A stretch of 64,000 nt of DNA from Candidatus Fraserbacteria bacterium (GCA_029262795.1 JAJCYT010000031.1:62001-126000), one strand, 5' to 3'; positions 1 through 9,091 are shown, counted from the first letter of the stretch. The notes: generated by a model not told the origin, from the letters alone. Numbers and translations are program-made.

Positions 1-709
1 AGTAACTGCTTCTGGTCAAGACACCTTCCAAGTTTTTTATTTCCCAGATACACAAGAAAGCTTTGTGGTTGCCAACAAAGGAAGCATTGAAGTGTATCCA
101 GACGCCAATGGTGCGGACCCCTTTACTTTACAGCAGGGGCAAGTGGTCATGGTCGATAAAAATGGCAGAGGTCCCATTAGCCAGGTCAATGATGACCCGT
201 TACCATCTCCATCTCCGAGTGGTTCTATCGCTGAAGCATTGGATACCAACAACAATGGCGTGCTGGATGAACCTGAAGTCCGTGCGGCTATCGGAATGTG
301 GATTTTGGGCCAAACGGTTCCTGGTACAAACGATACCATCAGTGACACAGAGATGAGAAACTTTATTTCTATGTGGATATTGGGTACGCCGGTCAGTCAA
401 AACGCAGCAGCAACGTCACTCTCCACAATGTTGCTGGTGGGGGCGGTGTCACTGCAAGTGCCCGAACTGATGCAGCGAACCCTGTCTATTCAGGGGCAAA
501 ACATTGAAGCCATACAGATTCAAGTGTTTGATCTGGATGGGAAATTACAACTCAGTCAGCACAATTCAGGATCGCAACTTCGTTTTGGGTTGTTCAATGA
601 AGCAAATCAACCCTTGGCCAATGGTATTTACTTGTACACAGTGTCAATTCGAGGTGTGGATGGTAGCACATGGCGCAGTGGTATCCGTAAGTTGATGGTG
701 TTGCGTTAG
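1..709 (+). CDS. FecR-like / EF-hand surface protein with C-terminal sorting-like domain (5' truncated)
   Basis: The frame is open from the left edge, so the N-terminus is missing. The first ~55 visible residues (Gly-Ser-Ile-Glu-Val strand, then LQQGQVVMV) resemble the end of a FecR domain, which in other systems senses or transmits signals across the envelope. Two EF-hand/dockerin-like calcium loops follow (DTNNNGVLDEPE and a second, weaker one after GTNDTISDTE), each beside a GMWILG or SMWILG helix. The last ~75 residues look like a beta-sandwich sorting domain of the type seen at the ends of secreted proteins (VFDLDGKL, LANGIYLYTVS, ending RKLMVLR). I infer a secreted or surface-anchored protein. 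The sigma/anti-sigma-like pair at 1.6-3.4 kb lies on the other strand, so a regulatory link to FecR is possible but unproven. Confidence 0.6.
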   Translation, partial: VTASGQDTFQVFYFPDTQESFVVANKGSIEVYPDANGADPFTLQQGQVVMVDKNGRGPISQVNDDPLPSPSPSGSIAEALDTNNNGVLDEPEVRAAIGMWILGQTVPGTNDTISDTEMRNFISMWILGTPVSQNAAATSLSTMLLVGAVSLQVPELMQRTLSIQGQNIEAIQIQVFDLDGKLQLSQHNSGSQLRFGLFNEANQPLANGIYLYTVSIRGVDGSTWRSGIRKLMVLR

Positions 710-723
710 AAAGTTTGAAAGAA

Positions 724-760
724 AAAAGAGAGGCGTGTTCATCATGCCTCTCTTTTATTT
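724..760 (+). terminator. Rho-independent terminator
   Basis: An 11-bp perfect stem (AAAAGAGAGGC at 724-734 pairing with 746-756) encloses an 11-nt loop and runs into a T-rich tail. It lies 15 nt after the stop of the FecR-like gene. Confidence 0.85.
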
Positions 761-810
761 TTAGCTGTTGAGTAATTCCATAAAGCGAATTCAGAAAAAT
801 GCTTGCTAGA

Positions 811-918
811 TTACTTCTCTTTTTCTTTATAGACCGACACAAACCAAAATGCTCCAATTCCTAAGAAAAACACGCCTAAGCCTTGGAAGAATTGCCCTAA
901 TACTGCTAGATTATCCAT
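811..918 (-). CDS. Small single-pass membrane protein (35 aa)
   Basis: A 35-residue ORF begins with MDNLAVLGQF, continues through one hydrophobic helix (LGVFFLGIGAFWFVSV) and ends in a charged tail, YKEKEK. The start at 918 is chosen because GGAG lies 6 nt upstream; an in-frame ATG at 930 is possible but has a poorer site. The pattern is typical of small inner-membrane subunits or stress peptides. I do not recognise a family. The gene stands alone between the FecR-like gene and the CNB gene, both of which converge on it or run parallel. Confidence 0.5.
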   Translation of the reverse strand: MDNLAVLGQFFQGLGVFFLGIGAFWFVSVYKEKEK

Positions 919-1036
919 ATTATTCTCCATTCTTGGTCTGTATCTTCGAATTATGCAATTTGCTTCTGCATCGATCCTATTACAATAGAAGTGTAGAAGT
1001 GCCATTAAATTGCTTGTTCGATTTGTTCAACAATGT

Positions 1037-1447
1037 CTATTTTTCCAGTTTTTCCAGCATTGCGTCCGCATTTCGTAAATAACTACACACGGCCACCAAA
1101 ATATTCTTTGCAAACCCTGGCACATCATCGAGCAATTGACGGAACGATTTGGCGCTCAGGCCCATCAAGCGAACTTCCGTTTTTGCAATCACGGAGGCGC
1201 GTCGCTTTTGGCCATCGAGCAAAGAAAGTTCTCCGAAGAAATCGCCCTCATATAGATCATCAATCGTTTTTTTACCACGTCTAACTTCGGCTTGCCCTTC
1301 CAGAATGACAAACAATTCCTGACCAGGGTCACCTTCTCGTACAAACACTTTGCCTGCTTCCAAAGGCACAGGATATTCATAGGCCAATTTGACAACCTGT
1401 GTGAGTTGGCGCTTGCTCAACTCGGAAAACAGCGGGACTTCCTTCAA
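1037..1447 (-). CDS. Cyclic-nucleotide-binding (CNB) domain protein
   Basis: One CRP-type nucleotide-binding beta-barrel fills the protein: VPLFSELSKRQL at the start, a phosphate-binding-cassette-like GDFFGELSLLDGQKRRASV, and a closing helix (PGFAKNILVAVCSYLRN). There is no DNA-binding HTH, so it is a stand-alone sensor or adaptor, not a Crp regulator. The start is uncertain. The listed TTG at 1447 has no good ribosome site, while a strong AAGGAGG at 1489-1495 on this strand sits 5 nt before an in-frame ATC at 1481-1483, and the frame is open back to 1507. Family members usually carry about six residues before the VPLF motif, which supports an upstream start. The domain call is secure; the N-terminus and ligand are not. 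Confidence 0.8.
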   Translation of the reverse strand: MKEVPLFSELSKRQLTQVVKLAYEYPVPLEAGKVFVREGDPGQELFVILEGQAEVRRGKKTIDDLYEGDFFGELSLLDGQKRRASVIAKTEVRLMGLSAKSFRQLLDDVPGFAKNILVAVCSYLRNADAMLEKLEK

Positions 1448-1507
1448 AATCTCAATCTTCTGAGACTGCTTTATCCGTCCGATGTTGGCCTCCTTCTCTC
1501 TGATATC

Positions 1508-1627
1508 TTAATTATCTTTACTCATTGTATTCATTTCAGGAAAAATCTCACCCTGCTGTTGATTCATTAAGACAAAAACAATTGGATCAACAGCCTCACG
1601 TTGATCATTTAGTTTAGTTGAAGTCAT
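1508..1627 (-). CDS. Short ORF in frame with, and just upstream of, the CNB gene (39 aa)
   Basis: An ATG at 1625-1627 opens a 39-codon frame ending at TAA (1508-1510). It is in the same frame as the CNB gene, with only that stop codon between the two open stretches. There is no clear Shine-Dalgarno and no recognisable domain. It may be chance, a leader peptide, or the old N-terminus of the CNB protein split by a nonsense change. Confidence 0.2.
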   Translation of the reverse strand: MTSTKLNDQREAVDPIVFVLMNQQQGEIFPEMNTMSKDN

Positions 1628-1654
1628 ACTTTGGAGTCAATTCGATGTTTGTGC

Positions 1655-2227
1655 TTACTTCTTTTTTCGAGCACGCACACCATGAAACACAATGATGGGA
1701 AAATAGATCAGCCAAGCCACACCAAAGAAACGCAGGAACCATTCTAATGCAGATACTCCCCCAGTGCTTTGAAGCGGACTTGTGATGTTTCCAACAAACA
1801 CAACAATCAAAGCTGCTCCGGCCGCAGCGTAAGTAAGCGTATGACCAATGAAAGCTCTTCTGCTACCAAACCATTGATTCATCTTTTGCATCAAATTCTG
1901 CCAAAGTGTGGTAGAAGATTTTTCACTTTCTTGAGGTTCAACAGATACATCAATCTGGGGCGTGGCTGCTTCAAGTGCCGAAGCCAAGGCAGGATCTATT
2001 TCAGCAAGCTCATTTCTGAGAAGTTCAGTCTGTTGGGTGCAAAATACACACTTGGAAACATGTGCAGACAAGCGAGCCAGTTCAGTTGGCTCCAATTGTT
2101 CGTATACATAATCTAATAAAAGTGCTTCATCAGGGTGATTGGAACTCTCCGACTTAAGCATATCTTTATTAAAAGCTTCCTGAATCCATTGATCCATGTT
2201 TGGTGGGGTGGCATCAGGGCGATTCAT
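1655..2227 (-). CDS. Putative anti-sigma factor (zinc-finger plus membrane helices)
   Basis: The start at 2227 is set by a 4-nt ATGA overlap with the sigma-like gene upstream. The cytoplasmic N-terminal half contains a His-x3-Cys-x2-Cys element (AHVSKCVFC), the signature of ZAS-type anti-sigma factors, which hold ECF sigma factors inactive. An acidic linker follows, then a probable membrane helix (TLTYAAAGAALIVVFVG), a second hydrophobic stretch (FFGVAWLIYFPIIVFHGV) and a basic tail (RARKKK). Overlap and domain plan suggest translational coupling of a regulator and its inhibitor. The ZAS domain is short and sequence-based only, so the role is an inference. Confidence 0.6.
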   Translation of the reverse strand: MNRPDATPPNMDQWIQEAFNKDMLKSESSNHPDEALLLDYVYEQLEPTELARLSAHVSKCVFCTQQTELLRNELAEIDPALASALEAATPQIDVSVEPQESEKSSTTLWQNLMQKMNQWFGSRRAFIGHTLTYAAAGAALIVVFVGNITSPLQSTGGVSALEWFLRFFGVAWLIYFPIIVFHGVRARKKK

Positions 2228-3438
2228 GCTTGACCCTCTTTCTGCTGGAGCAAATGCTGATAGGGTGATTCTGAAAGCGTGCGAATCACCATGTCCATCA
2301 CGCGATCTTTGCGAATATTTTTCTTGAAAATTTTGCCACAAATATCTTCTTCCCATCTTAAGTATCGACCACTGACAGCTTCCAAACTAACGGAAGCTCT
2401 TTCTGGTAGTGATTCAGTTTCTCGCTGTGGTCCGTTCTGGCTACAATAAAAGGCGATAAAGGCAATAATGTTTTCTTTGGTATCTGCGCGTGGGCTTTCG
2501 GTCTTGAGCTTGGCGCAACTCCAGCACAAGGCTGTGGCGCGATTGAGCTTGATGTTGAGCAGATCAGCTTCAATGGATTCAGTGGATGGCTGTTGGCAGC
2601 GAAGCAGCAAATCCCAATATACATCCGTTTCATCAGCCACAGAAATTTCTTGAACATCAGCCACGCGTTCGATGTGTTTGTCATCCTGGGCTGTTATCCC
2701 ACCACGATGACCATACACTTGGCGTTGATGCTGGAATGCTTTTTTTAGATGTGATTCTGAAAATTGATCGAGCAAGCGATTCAACATTTGGCCGCGTGGC
2801 TGTGATGCGTCGATTTGGCCTCTCACTGCGCTGTAATTTTCAGAAATGAATACCTCGAAAAAATAATCGACCACATCGTTCATTTGGCTGGTATCCACAT
2901 TTGAAAATCTAGATCGAATATTTTCAGCAACGGTATCGCTATAACGATTGCGTGCCTCTTGAATGTAATAATGTCGATCCTTGTCTTTTTCCAAATCGAT
3001 GATTTTATCCAGCACTTCCTTTTGAGAAATCTTTTGCGGCAACTGATCCAAAAATTTAAAGCGAATGTTTTGTCGTAAAAAGCCTTCAAATGAGGTTTCA
3101 GTTGCGTTGTGTTGTTCGTGATAGTTGGAAAATTTCCCGATCAAGCCATCTGAAACGTCAGACCTGAAAACATTTGTAAGCACATCCTGCCACACGTTTA
3201 CTGCCAGGTCGAGATAGGTTTGATCCAACCCAGTTGATTGTTTCATCACAGCTCCTGTTTGCATCGACTCCAGGTAGCGGGCAACGGCAGCCAAGCCTTC
3301 ACTGCCAAAGTGTCGGCGCAATTGATACAAAATGCTCCGCCTCAGGATGGTTCCATACTCTTGAACAAAGCGTTTCTGCTTGGCGTCGGTCCACCCCTGA
3401 TCCAGAATATTTTGAAGAAATGGTGACAGTTCGACCAT
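2224..3438 (-). CDS. Divergent ECF-like sigma factor or regulator (404 aa)
   Basis: I do not recognise a close family. Weak sigma-70-like features are present: around residues 75-135, an acidic VWQDVLTNVF followed by FEGFLRQNIRFKFLDQL resembles region 2 of ECF sigma factors. The C-terminal ~70 residues (SVSLEAVSGRYLRWEED, then VMDMVIRTLSE) could be a region-4-like helical domain. At 404 residues it is about twice a normal ECF factor. GAGG lies just upstream of the ATG, and the 3' end overlaps the ZAS-type anti-sigma gene by ATGA, the usual layout of a sigma/anti-sigma pair. The context supports a regulatory role; the sequence alone does not prove it. Confidence 0.4.
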   Translation of the reverse strand: MVELSPFLQNILDQGWTDAKQKRFVQEYGTILRRSILYQLRRHFGSEGLAAVARYLESMQTGAVMKQSTGLDQTYLDLAVNVWQDVLTNVFRSDVSDGLIGKFSNYHEQHNATETSFEGFLRQNIRFKFLDQLPQKISQKEVLDKIIDLEKDKDRHYYIQEARNRYSDTVAENIRSRFSNVDTSQMNDVVDYFFEVFISENYSAVRGQIDASQPRGQMLNRLLDQFSESHLKKAFQHQRQVYGHRGGITAQDDKHIERVADVQEISVADETDVYWDLLLRCQQPSTESIEADLLNIKLNRATALCWSCAKLKTESPRADTKENIIAFIAFYCSQNGPQRETESLPERASVSLEAVSGRYLRWEEDICGKIFKKNIRKDRVMDMVIRTLSESPYQHLLQQKEGQA

Positions 3439-3524
3439 GTTTCCTCGTTGTACTTATGAGATAGCTGCAATGCTCCCATTATCTGACACTTTTTCAAATA
3501 ATTATGCAAATGGAAATTGAGAGA

Positions 3525-5153
3525 TTAGCGACAACTTTCAGAAAGTTGTGAAGGCCAATGGAGATATCCACCCGTTCTCACTTTGCCGACCAGGAAGGGT
3601 GAAAGTTGTGTGCTTTCCAAGATGAGTTGCTTTAATTCTAAAGGGTTAATCTCAGGGCAAACGCTCCATAGCAATGCTGCCAAGCCTGTGGTATACGCCG
3701 TTGAAAAAGATGTTCCATTCGCACGAACCAAATCGCTGGCCAAAAGTACGGTGTCACTGCTTTCCAACAGTGTGCCAGAACCACGTACTTCTTCAGGCAT
3801 TAAGCCAACCACATTTTCACCTGGGGCAGCCAAATCCACATGCTCCGGTCCGAAGTTGGAAAATGAGGAAAGCTCACCGCGTTGATTAATTGAGCCAATA
3901 CAAATGATGTGTTCATCAGGATCGGTGCAAGGATAAACAGGATTTTCTTCGACATTCCATCCAGGGCTGCCATTGCCTGCAGCGGTAAAGATAAGGATGT
4001 CCAGTGCAGTGATTCGTTGAATCACGCCTTGTAGCAATTCTGAAAATGTGCCACCTGCACTCAGATTGATCATATCGATGGGGCGGCCTGCTTCATGCAG
4101 TTGAACCACACGCTCCATCGCATCGATGAAGTCGGCCCAGGTCATTGTGCCAAAGCTGCCAGTTTGAATCAGTGAAGAAATATTGCGAATGGTGCGATCC
4201 ACCAAATTGAGATTGTCTGCCGCTTTGAACACGATCAAAGATGCTTCCCAGTTTACGCCAGCAATCCCTGTACCATTATTACCCAATGCGCCAATGAGGC
4301 TGGCAACCAGTGTGCCATGCCCAATGTTGTCTTCTGGCTCACCATCACGATGAACTGCATCAAATCCGCCGACAATAAGGTTTTCGAAAATATCTTCGTG
4401 TAATAGGTCGACACCACTGTCGATCACTGCGACAGTGATTTCTCGACTGTTGGTGAATCCTGCATTCCAGGCTTGGTCAATGCCCAAGCTCGCAGTCATT
4501 TCTCCTGTTTGCAGGGGCCATTGCAAAGGAAAATTTTCATCGTTAGGCGTGCTGTTGAACAACGACCAAACCCCATTGAGTTCGCACAAAGCGATGCTCA
4601 ACGATTGACATGCGGCCAATGCAGATAACGTGTCTGCTGAATCTGCAAGCTGCACATGATACATGTTGAACTCGACAAAGAATCGCAAAATATTCGCATT
4701 CAAATCACGAAGCAATTGATCAATTCTTGCTTGTGATTGCTCTGGTGTAAACTGAATCAGAAGTTCACCTTCTACATACGGTGGCAAATCGCCAGAGGAT
4801 CCCAATACGATGTCTGGCACTTCACCTTCGTTGGCTGTGTCTTGATTGTCATTGGATGTGTTATTGTCTGAAGACGAACCAGCGTTTTCTGTTGAATTAT
4901 TATTGTCGGTTGATCCTTCCGAGGCCCCACTGTCACCATCAGAACCTTCGTCTTCAACAGGGTCATCACCAGATTCACCTGGAAGATCGTCCACGCCTTC
5001 GCCTTCTTCTTCGTGTTCAGGACAGACCCAAGGGCCATCAGGATCGAACTCGTCCCAGTGGCATTCATGCGTGCCGTGGGCGGGCCAAAACAGCCCCCCC
5101 ACGATCATGCTCAACAAGAATGTCCAAAGGAGAAGTTTTTTACAACGTTGCAT
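3525..5153 (-). CDS. Secreted subtilisin-like serine protease (peptidase S8)
   Basis: The signal peptide (MQRCKKLLLWTFLLSMIVGG) is followed by a Cys pair ending VCPEHEEE and a long Asp/Glu/Ser/Asn-rich linker to about residue 115. The S8 catalytic set is in order: Asp in VIDSGVD (~243), His in GHGTLVASLIG (~278) and Ser in GTSFSTA (~481). The N-terminal region after the linker resembles an inhibitor_I9-like propeptide (GELLIQFTPEQSQARI). It should hydrolyse extracellular proteins. The ATG at 5153 is preferred; a GTG at 5162 is in frame. The gene begins 13 nt after the stop of the beta-helix gene, so the two are probably one transcript. The Cys-pair N-terminus is shared with neighbouring secreted proteins. 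Confidence 0.88.
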   Translation of the reverse strand: MQRCKKLLLWTFLLSMIVGGLFWPAHGTHECHWDEFDPDGPWVCPEHEEEGEGVDDLPGESGDDPVEDEGSDGDSGASEGSTDNNNSTENAGSSSDNNTSNDNQDTANEGEVPDIVLGSSGDLPPYVEGELLIQFTPEQSQARIDQLLRDLNANILRFFVEFNMYHVQLADSADTLSALAACQSLSIALCELNGVWSLFNSTPNDENFPLQWPLQTGEMTASLGIDQAWNAGFTNSREITVAVIDSGVDLLHEDIFENLIVGGFDAVHRDGEPEDNIGHGTLVASLIGALGNNGTGIAGVNWEASLIVFKAADNLNLVDRTIRNISSLIQTGSFGTMTWADFIDAMERVVQLHEAGRPIDMINLSAGGTFSELLQGVIQRITALDILIFTAAGNGSPGWNVEENPVYPCTDPDEHIICIGSINQRGELSSFSNFGPEHVDLAAPGENVVGLMPEEVRGSGTLLESSDTVLLASDLVRANGTSFSTAYTTGLAALLWSVCPEINPLELKQLILESTQLSPFLVGKVRTGGYLHWPSQLSESCR

Positions 5154-5166
5154 GTTTATCACAGTT

Positions 5167-7905
5167 TTATTCGTTGCTCAATTCAGCCAAATCTTCAATG
5201 GCTTGTTGAGCCGCGTCACTTTCCGCATCCAATTGAATGACCAATAAAAACCAATTGCCGACAAACTCCAAAAAGCCTTGTTCAGCATAGTGTTGGGCCA
5301 CCACCAGGAAGCTGTTTTGCAACCCTTCAATGACGCCTTCTTCAGCCATCACCGATCCTGTGGTTTGAATTTGTAAAGAAACACGCAAGAATTCCAAGCC
5401 ATTAGAAAATGCTATGAAGTCCGATTGGAACAACAACGCGGTGTTGAGATTGGCCTCTTCAGGTTCAAGACCCTGGCCAACCGTATCTTCACTGTTTTGG
5501 AACCAAAGATTTTGTTGTAAATGTGTGTTTTCATTATTGACCGTCAAAATGCCAATCACGTTGTACGCCAACAAGTTGTTTTGCAACATCAATTCTGCGT
5601 TTTCATCACGAACACGAACGCCGAGTTGTTGGTTAAATAAAATGGCATTGTGTGTCAACGCTACCGTGGCCATGCCTGGAACGGACACACCATGAAAAGC
5701 GTTGTTAACAATGAGGTTCGATTTCAATTCTACCTGAGCGCCTTCATGAATAAACACACCACTACCGCCACTGGCTTCGATGAGGTTGTTGAGCAGGTTG
5801 GCAACGACATTCCCTTTTAACTCAATTCCTGCCTCACCATTGATGCCATTGTTTAAAATGCTATTAGCTTCGAGTTCAGCTTGAGCATCACGGTGCACAA
5901 AAACACCGCTGCCTTGGTTGTTTTCGATCAAGTTTTGTTTGAGGAAAGCCTTTGCTCCTTCACCTTGAACGTCCACACCTGCACGGGTGGCTCCGGTAAT
6001 GACATTGTTTTTTAAACTGGCGATAGCAGAAAATACCACCACGGTTGCGTGTGGGTCAATGCCTCGATAGCGAACAGTTACGCCTGTCAACAGGCCACCA
6101 CGTGTGCCTGCGAAAATGACGACCACATCTGTGTGTTCCAAAATGGTTTGACCTGCACCTGCCCCCACAATGGTGATGTTGTCAACGCGAATCAATACCT
6201 GTCCTGAATATGTACCGGGAGCCAGTTGAATGACATCACCAGGATTGGCTGCGTTCACCGCAGCTTGCAAGTTGGAGAAATCGGCCTCATCATCATCGTC
6301 TACTGTGATCACTTGACCAAAGAAGGAAGGCGCTTGTGGTGCTGGTGCATTCGTTTCGCCAATAGGAAAGGCGGATACGCTTTCGGCAAAGGAACGGCCC
6401 TGGAATCCTTCTGGTTCAACCACACTGATTTGTCTTACTGAGTTGGCTGCCTTTGGCGTGCAATTTAATGCTTGGCCGTTGGCATCCACACCATTTCGTT
6501 TTTGTGTGTCGTTGTTGCTCCAGTTTTCATCGGTGTCTTCACCAAACGGGTTGATGCGTTCCATACAGGAAATAATTCCTCGAAGTCGAAACCCTGCTGG
6601 CCATGCGCCGCCATTGCCATTGGCGGTATCGATAGTACGACCATCTGGTGCGAGCAATTCCAAACTGCCAGTTTCATCTGACAGGGGTGAATTGAAGATC
6701 TGATCCGCAGCGATATCTGAGATGGTGTCATCGTTTGGGTGTTCCAGCAGAAAATAACCCTTAGGCTCAATAATGCCTTCAAGATTCACTTGTAATGCAC
6801 CATTTGGCGTTTGCAATACCCAGCCATTTAAGTTGATGGGCTGATCACCGTTGTTGTAGAGTTCGATGAATTGATGGGTTTGATCTACAGAAGTGCCCGG
6901 CCAACCCAATTCGTTGATCACCACGTCAAGTGATGAAAATGCAAGCGCATCTGGTTGAGGTCTGAGATCGTTCAAAGGAATTTCGACTATATCTGGATCA
7001 TCGCCGCCATCTGGGTCAGTTGGGGGTGGATCATCTGGCATAAAGGTTGAGGTGGGGGTCAAATCACGATCAAATTCAAAGCACCACCAAAGGTGTGCCA
7101 CTGGTTTGAAACGCACCCCTCCCCCATCAGCAGGGGCAAGCTCACGGCGATCTGAGATTGTGAGAGCGAAACAATAAGGGGTTTCTGGATCAGGGCCATT
7201 TCTGAATAACAGTTTAAGGCGAATTAAGATGTTACAGGAAGCTCCGGGAATGACGTCTGTAAGTTCTACAGACGTGCCAGGTGGACCTTCAAAGGAACCA
7301 CTACACACCATATTGCTTAGTTCAGCAGGATTACCAAAAATATTGCCATCGCCATTGCTATCAAATGCATCGCCAAGAAGCGTATTAAAAGCACCTCGAT
7401 CTTCAGGCGCTAGAAATCCTTGTACTTTTTGTGCTTCTGGGACCAAACCTTCGGCGCGACGATCTGCATCAGTGATGGGCACATCTCTAGTAAACAGTTC
7501 AAAATGAGGAACGCCATCTTCGCAATCCACATCCACATCACAGGTCAGCGGCGCTTCAGTTCTGCCTTCTGGGTCTCCTTCTTCATCCAGGCGAGGCAAG
7601 TCAAAAGGGTCATCATTTGGCATATCATCCGCTTCTTTGCAGCCGTTTTCAGGCGTAGCCGTTGGCAGTAAGGCAAGTGGTCCCGTACATGTTTCAGGAA
7701 CCTCAGGCTCCGGTTCAGGCTCTGGTTCATGACCAGCGGTTTGACAACCCACTGGGAAATTACCCTGCTGACAAGTGTGATTCGCAAAACCTTCCACGGA
7801 TGTAAGACTGACACCTAACTCAACCCATAAAATGGTCAGAAAAACCATCAATAACAATGATTTATTTTCGAGATTAAAAATGTTTTTTTTAATGAACAGT
7901 TGCAT
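5167..7905 (-). CDS. Secreted lamin-tail / right-handed beta-helix protein (912 aa)
   Basis: The start is the ATG at 7905, 5 nt after AAGGAG. A signal peptide is followed by a Cys pair (HTCQQGNFPVGC) and a Glu-Pro repeat linker. About residues 328-488 match a bacterial lamin-tail domain (VVINELGWPG, FIELYNNGDQPINLNGWVL). From about residue 533 to 800 lies a parallel beta-helix of PbH1/NosD type (FSNLQAAVNAANPGDVI, GVFIHEGAQVELKSN repeats), and then a helical tail of about 100 residues. Lamin-tail and beta-helix modules occur in surface and extracellular proteins, often with nucleases or carbohydrate-active roles, but no catalytic domain is visible. The helix is paralogous to the gene at 9200-10453. 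It precedes the subtilase gene on the same strand by 13 nt. Confidence 0.8.
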   Translation of the reverse strand: MQLFIKKNIFNLENKSLLLMVFLTILWVELGVSLTSVEGFANHTCQQGNFPVGCQTAGHEPEPEPEPEVPETCTGPLALLPTATPENGCKEADDMPNDDPFDLPRLDEEGDPEGRTEAPLTCDVDVDCEDGVPHFELFTRDVPITDADRRAEGLVPEAQKVQGFLAPEDRGAFNTLLGDAFDSNGDGNIFGNPAELSNMVCSGSFEGPPGTSVELTDVIPGASCNILIRLKLLFRNGPDPETPYCFALTISDRRELAPADGGGVRFKPVAHLWWCFEFDRDLTPTSTFMPDDPPPTDPDGGDDPDIVEIPLNDLRPQPDALAFSSLDVVINELGWPGTSVDQTHQFIELYNNGDQPINLNGWVLQTPNGALQVNLEGIIEPKGYFLLEHPNDDTISDIAADQIFNSPLSDETGSLELLAPDGRTIDTANGNGGAWPAGFRLRGIISCMERINPFGEDTDENWSNNDTQKRNGVDANGQALNCTPKAANSVRQISVVEPEGFQGRSFAESVSAFPIGETNAPAPQAPSFFGQVITVDDDDEADFSNLQAAVNAANPGDVIQLAPGTYSGQVLIRVDNITIVGAGAGQTILEHTDVVVIFAGTRGGLLTGVTVRYRGIDPHATVVVFSAIASLKNNVITGATRAGVDVQGEGAKAFLKQNLIENNQGSGVFVHRDAQAELEANSILNNGINGEAGIELKGNVVANLLNNLIEASGGSGVFIHEGAQVELKSNLIVNNAFHGVSVPGMATVALTHNAILFNQQLGVRVRDENAELMLQNNLLAYNVIGILTVNNENTHLQQNLWFQNSEDTVGQGLEPEEANLNTALLFQSDFIAFSNGLEFLRVSLQIQTTGSVMAEEGVIEGLQNSFLVVAQHYAEQGFLEFVGNWFLLVIQLDAESDAAQQAIEDLAELSNE

Positions 7906-7999
7906 CAATACTCCTTCCCTGATGAGTACCCAATTTCAGTATAGGTGATTTTGGGCAGCGTGTTATTTGTTATTCATTAAATAGCCAGTAAAGAATCTC

Positions 8000-8050
8000 T
8001 TTCCGACACTTGCCCGAAAATCAAAATATTTTTTAGTCGAGTGTCGGAAA
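8000..8050. promoter_or_regulatory. 11-bp inverted repeat between divergent secreted-protein genes
   Basis: TTTCCGACACT at 8000-8010 and AGTGTCGGAAA at 8040-8050 are perfect inverted copies 29 nt apart, in the 199-nt gap between the divergent genes at 7905 and 8105. The spacing suits a pair of operator half-sites; a hairpin with a 29-nt loop is less likely. Confidence 0.45.
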
Positions 8051-8104
8051 CAAATCACACCCCCGCTATCCCCTGTTTAAATCAACAAACTGAAGGAGAA
8101 CAAC

Positions 8105-9058
8105 ATGTTTCGCAATTACTTTTTAATCATTGGGTTGGCACTCAGCCTAATTAGTGGCTCAGTTATCTTTGTTCAAGCACAGGACGAAAACAAAGACAAT
8201 TGTTATTACAACCAAAAACAAGAATATGTTTGTGAAGAAAATGAACCTCAAAAAGAGGAAAAACCAACTGAAAACCCTCAGGAAGTCGAAGAACAGACTG
8301 AAGAAGAACCTGAACCTCAGGAAGATGAAGACATGGGCAATGACTCTGAAGATTTTCAGCTTTATCAGTTGGATTTCGACATGAATGATATTTTGCCTAT
8401 CCCCGCAGGCTTGGTCGGCACAGGCTTTAACCCATCTGATTTCTTTGATGACTGGATTATCACTGCTATGCTCGACCCTTGCTACAACGTGGATTTGGGT
8501 GAATTTGGTACGGAACGTCGCTGCCGCCCAGGCACAGTGGAAGACCCTTATGCCGGTTGTTTCGAGTTTGAAGGTGGCGCAAGCTGCCCAGGCATCGCAG
8601 GAGATACCACGGCTCGACCGTTGACTCGTCATGATTCTGGCGCAGGCGGTGGCGATGCTGTGTTGGCAGATATTGCTTCTGGAGACATTGATACCACTGG
8701 CCAATGCGAACATGCCATTAATAGTGTGGAAAACGATCCAACTGTCGAGGGCAATTGGATCATCGAAGAATTCATGGTTGAAGTGGACACCAATGGCGAT
8801 GGCATGGCGGATTACTTGATCAAAGCCACTCGCTGCTATGTGGAACGCACCAGTGTTGGCGGTGTGTCCCGTGCTCCAGGTGAGGACAGTGTGGAATACT
8901 GGACCTACAGTGCGGGCCGTGATCTCGACGGTGACGGTGAACTCGACTGCATCATTCGCCCTCGTGAAGGCAGTGAAGAAGGCACTTTCCGTGGCACCTC
9001 TATGCGTCGCCCACTTGTCAATGAAGATTTTGGCAGCGCTTCCTTGCCCAGATGCTGA
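8105..9058 (+). CDS. Secreted acidic protein with calcium-loop motifs
   Basis: AAGGAG lies 6 nt before the ATG. The signal peptide ends at about VQAQ. The mature N-terminus has the locus-wide Cys pair (CYYNQKQEYVC) and then about 60 residues of Glu/Pro/Gln-rich linker. The remainder is a Cys-containing domain with two EF-hand-like loops, VDTNGDGMADY and RDLDGDGELDC. These are like thrombospondin type-3 or dockerin loops and probably bind calcium. I see no catalytic motif and do not recognise the family. It is divergent from the beta-helix/subtilase pair and upstream of a second beta-helix gene, so it is probably part of an extracellular-matrix or surface-layer locus. Confidence 0.6.
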   Translation: MFRNYFLIIGLALSLISGSVIFVQAQDENKDNCYYNQKQEYVCEENEPQKEEKPTENPQEVEEQTEEEPEPQEDEDMGNDSEDFQLYQLDFDMNDILPIPAGLVGTGFNPSDFFDDWIITAMLDPCYNVDLGEFGTERRCRPGTVEDPYAGCFEFEGGASCPGIAGDTTARPLTRHDSGAGGGDAVLADIASGDIDTTGQCEHAINSVENDPTVEGNWIIEEFMVEVDTNGDGMADYLIKATRCYVERTSVGGVSRAPGEDSVEYWTYSAGRDLDGDGELDCIIRPREGSEEGTFRGTSMRRPLVNEDFGSASLPRC

Positions 9059-9091
9059 TCAATCAGGGATATCAATAATTAGAAATTCTAT

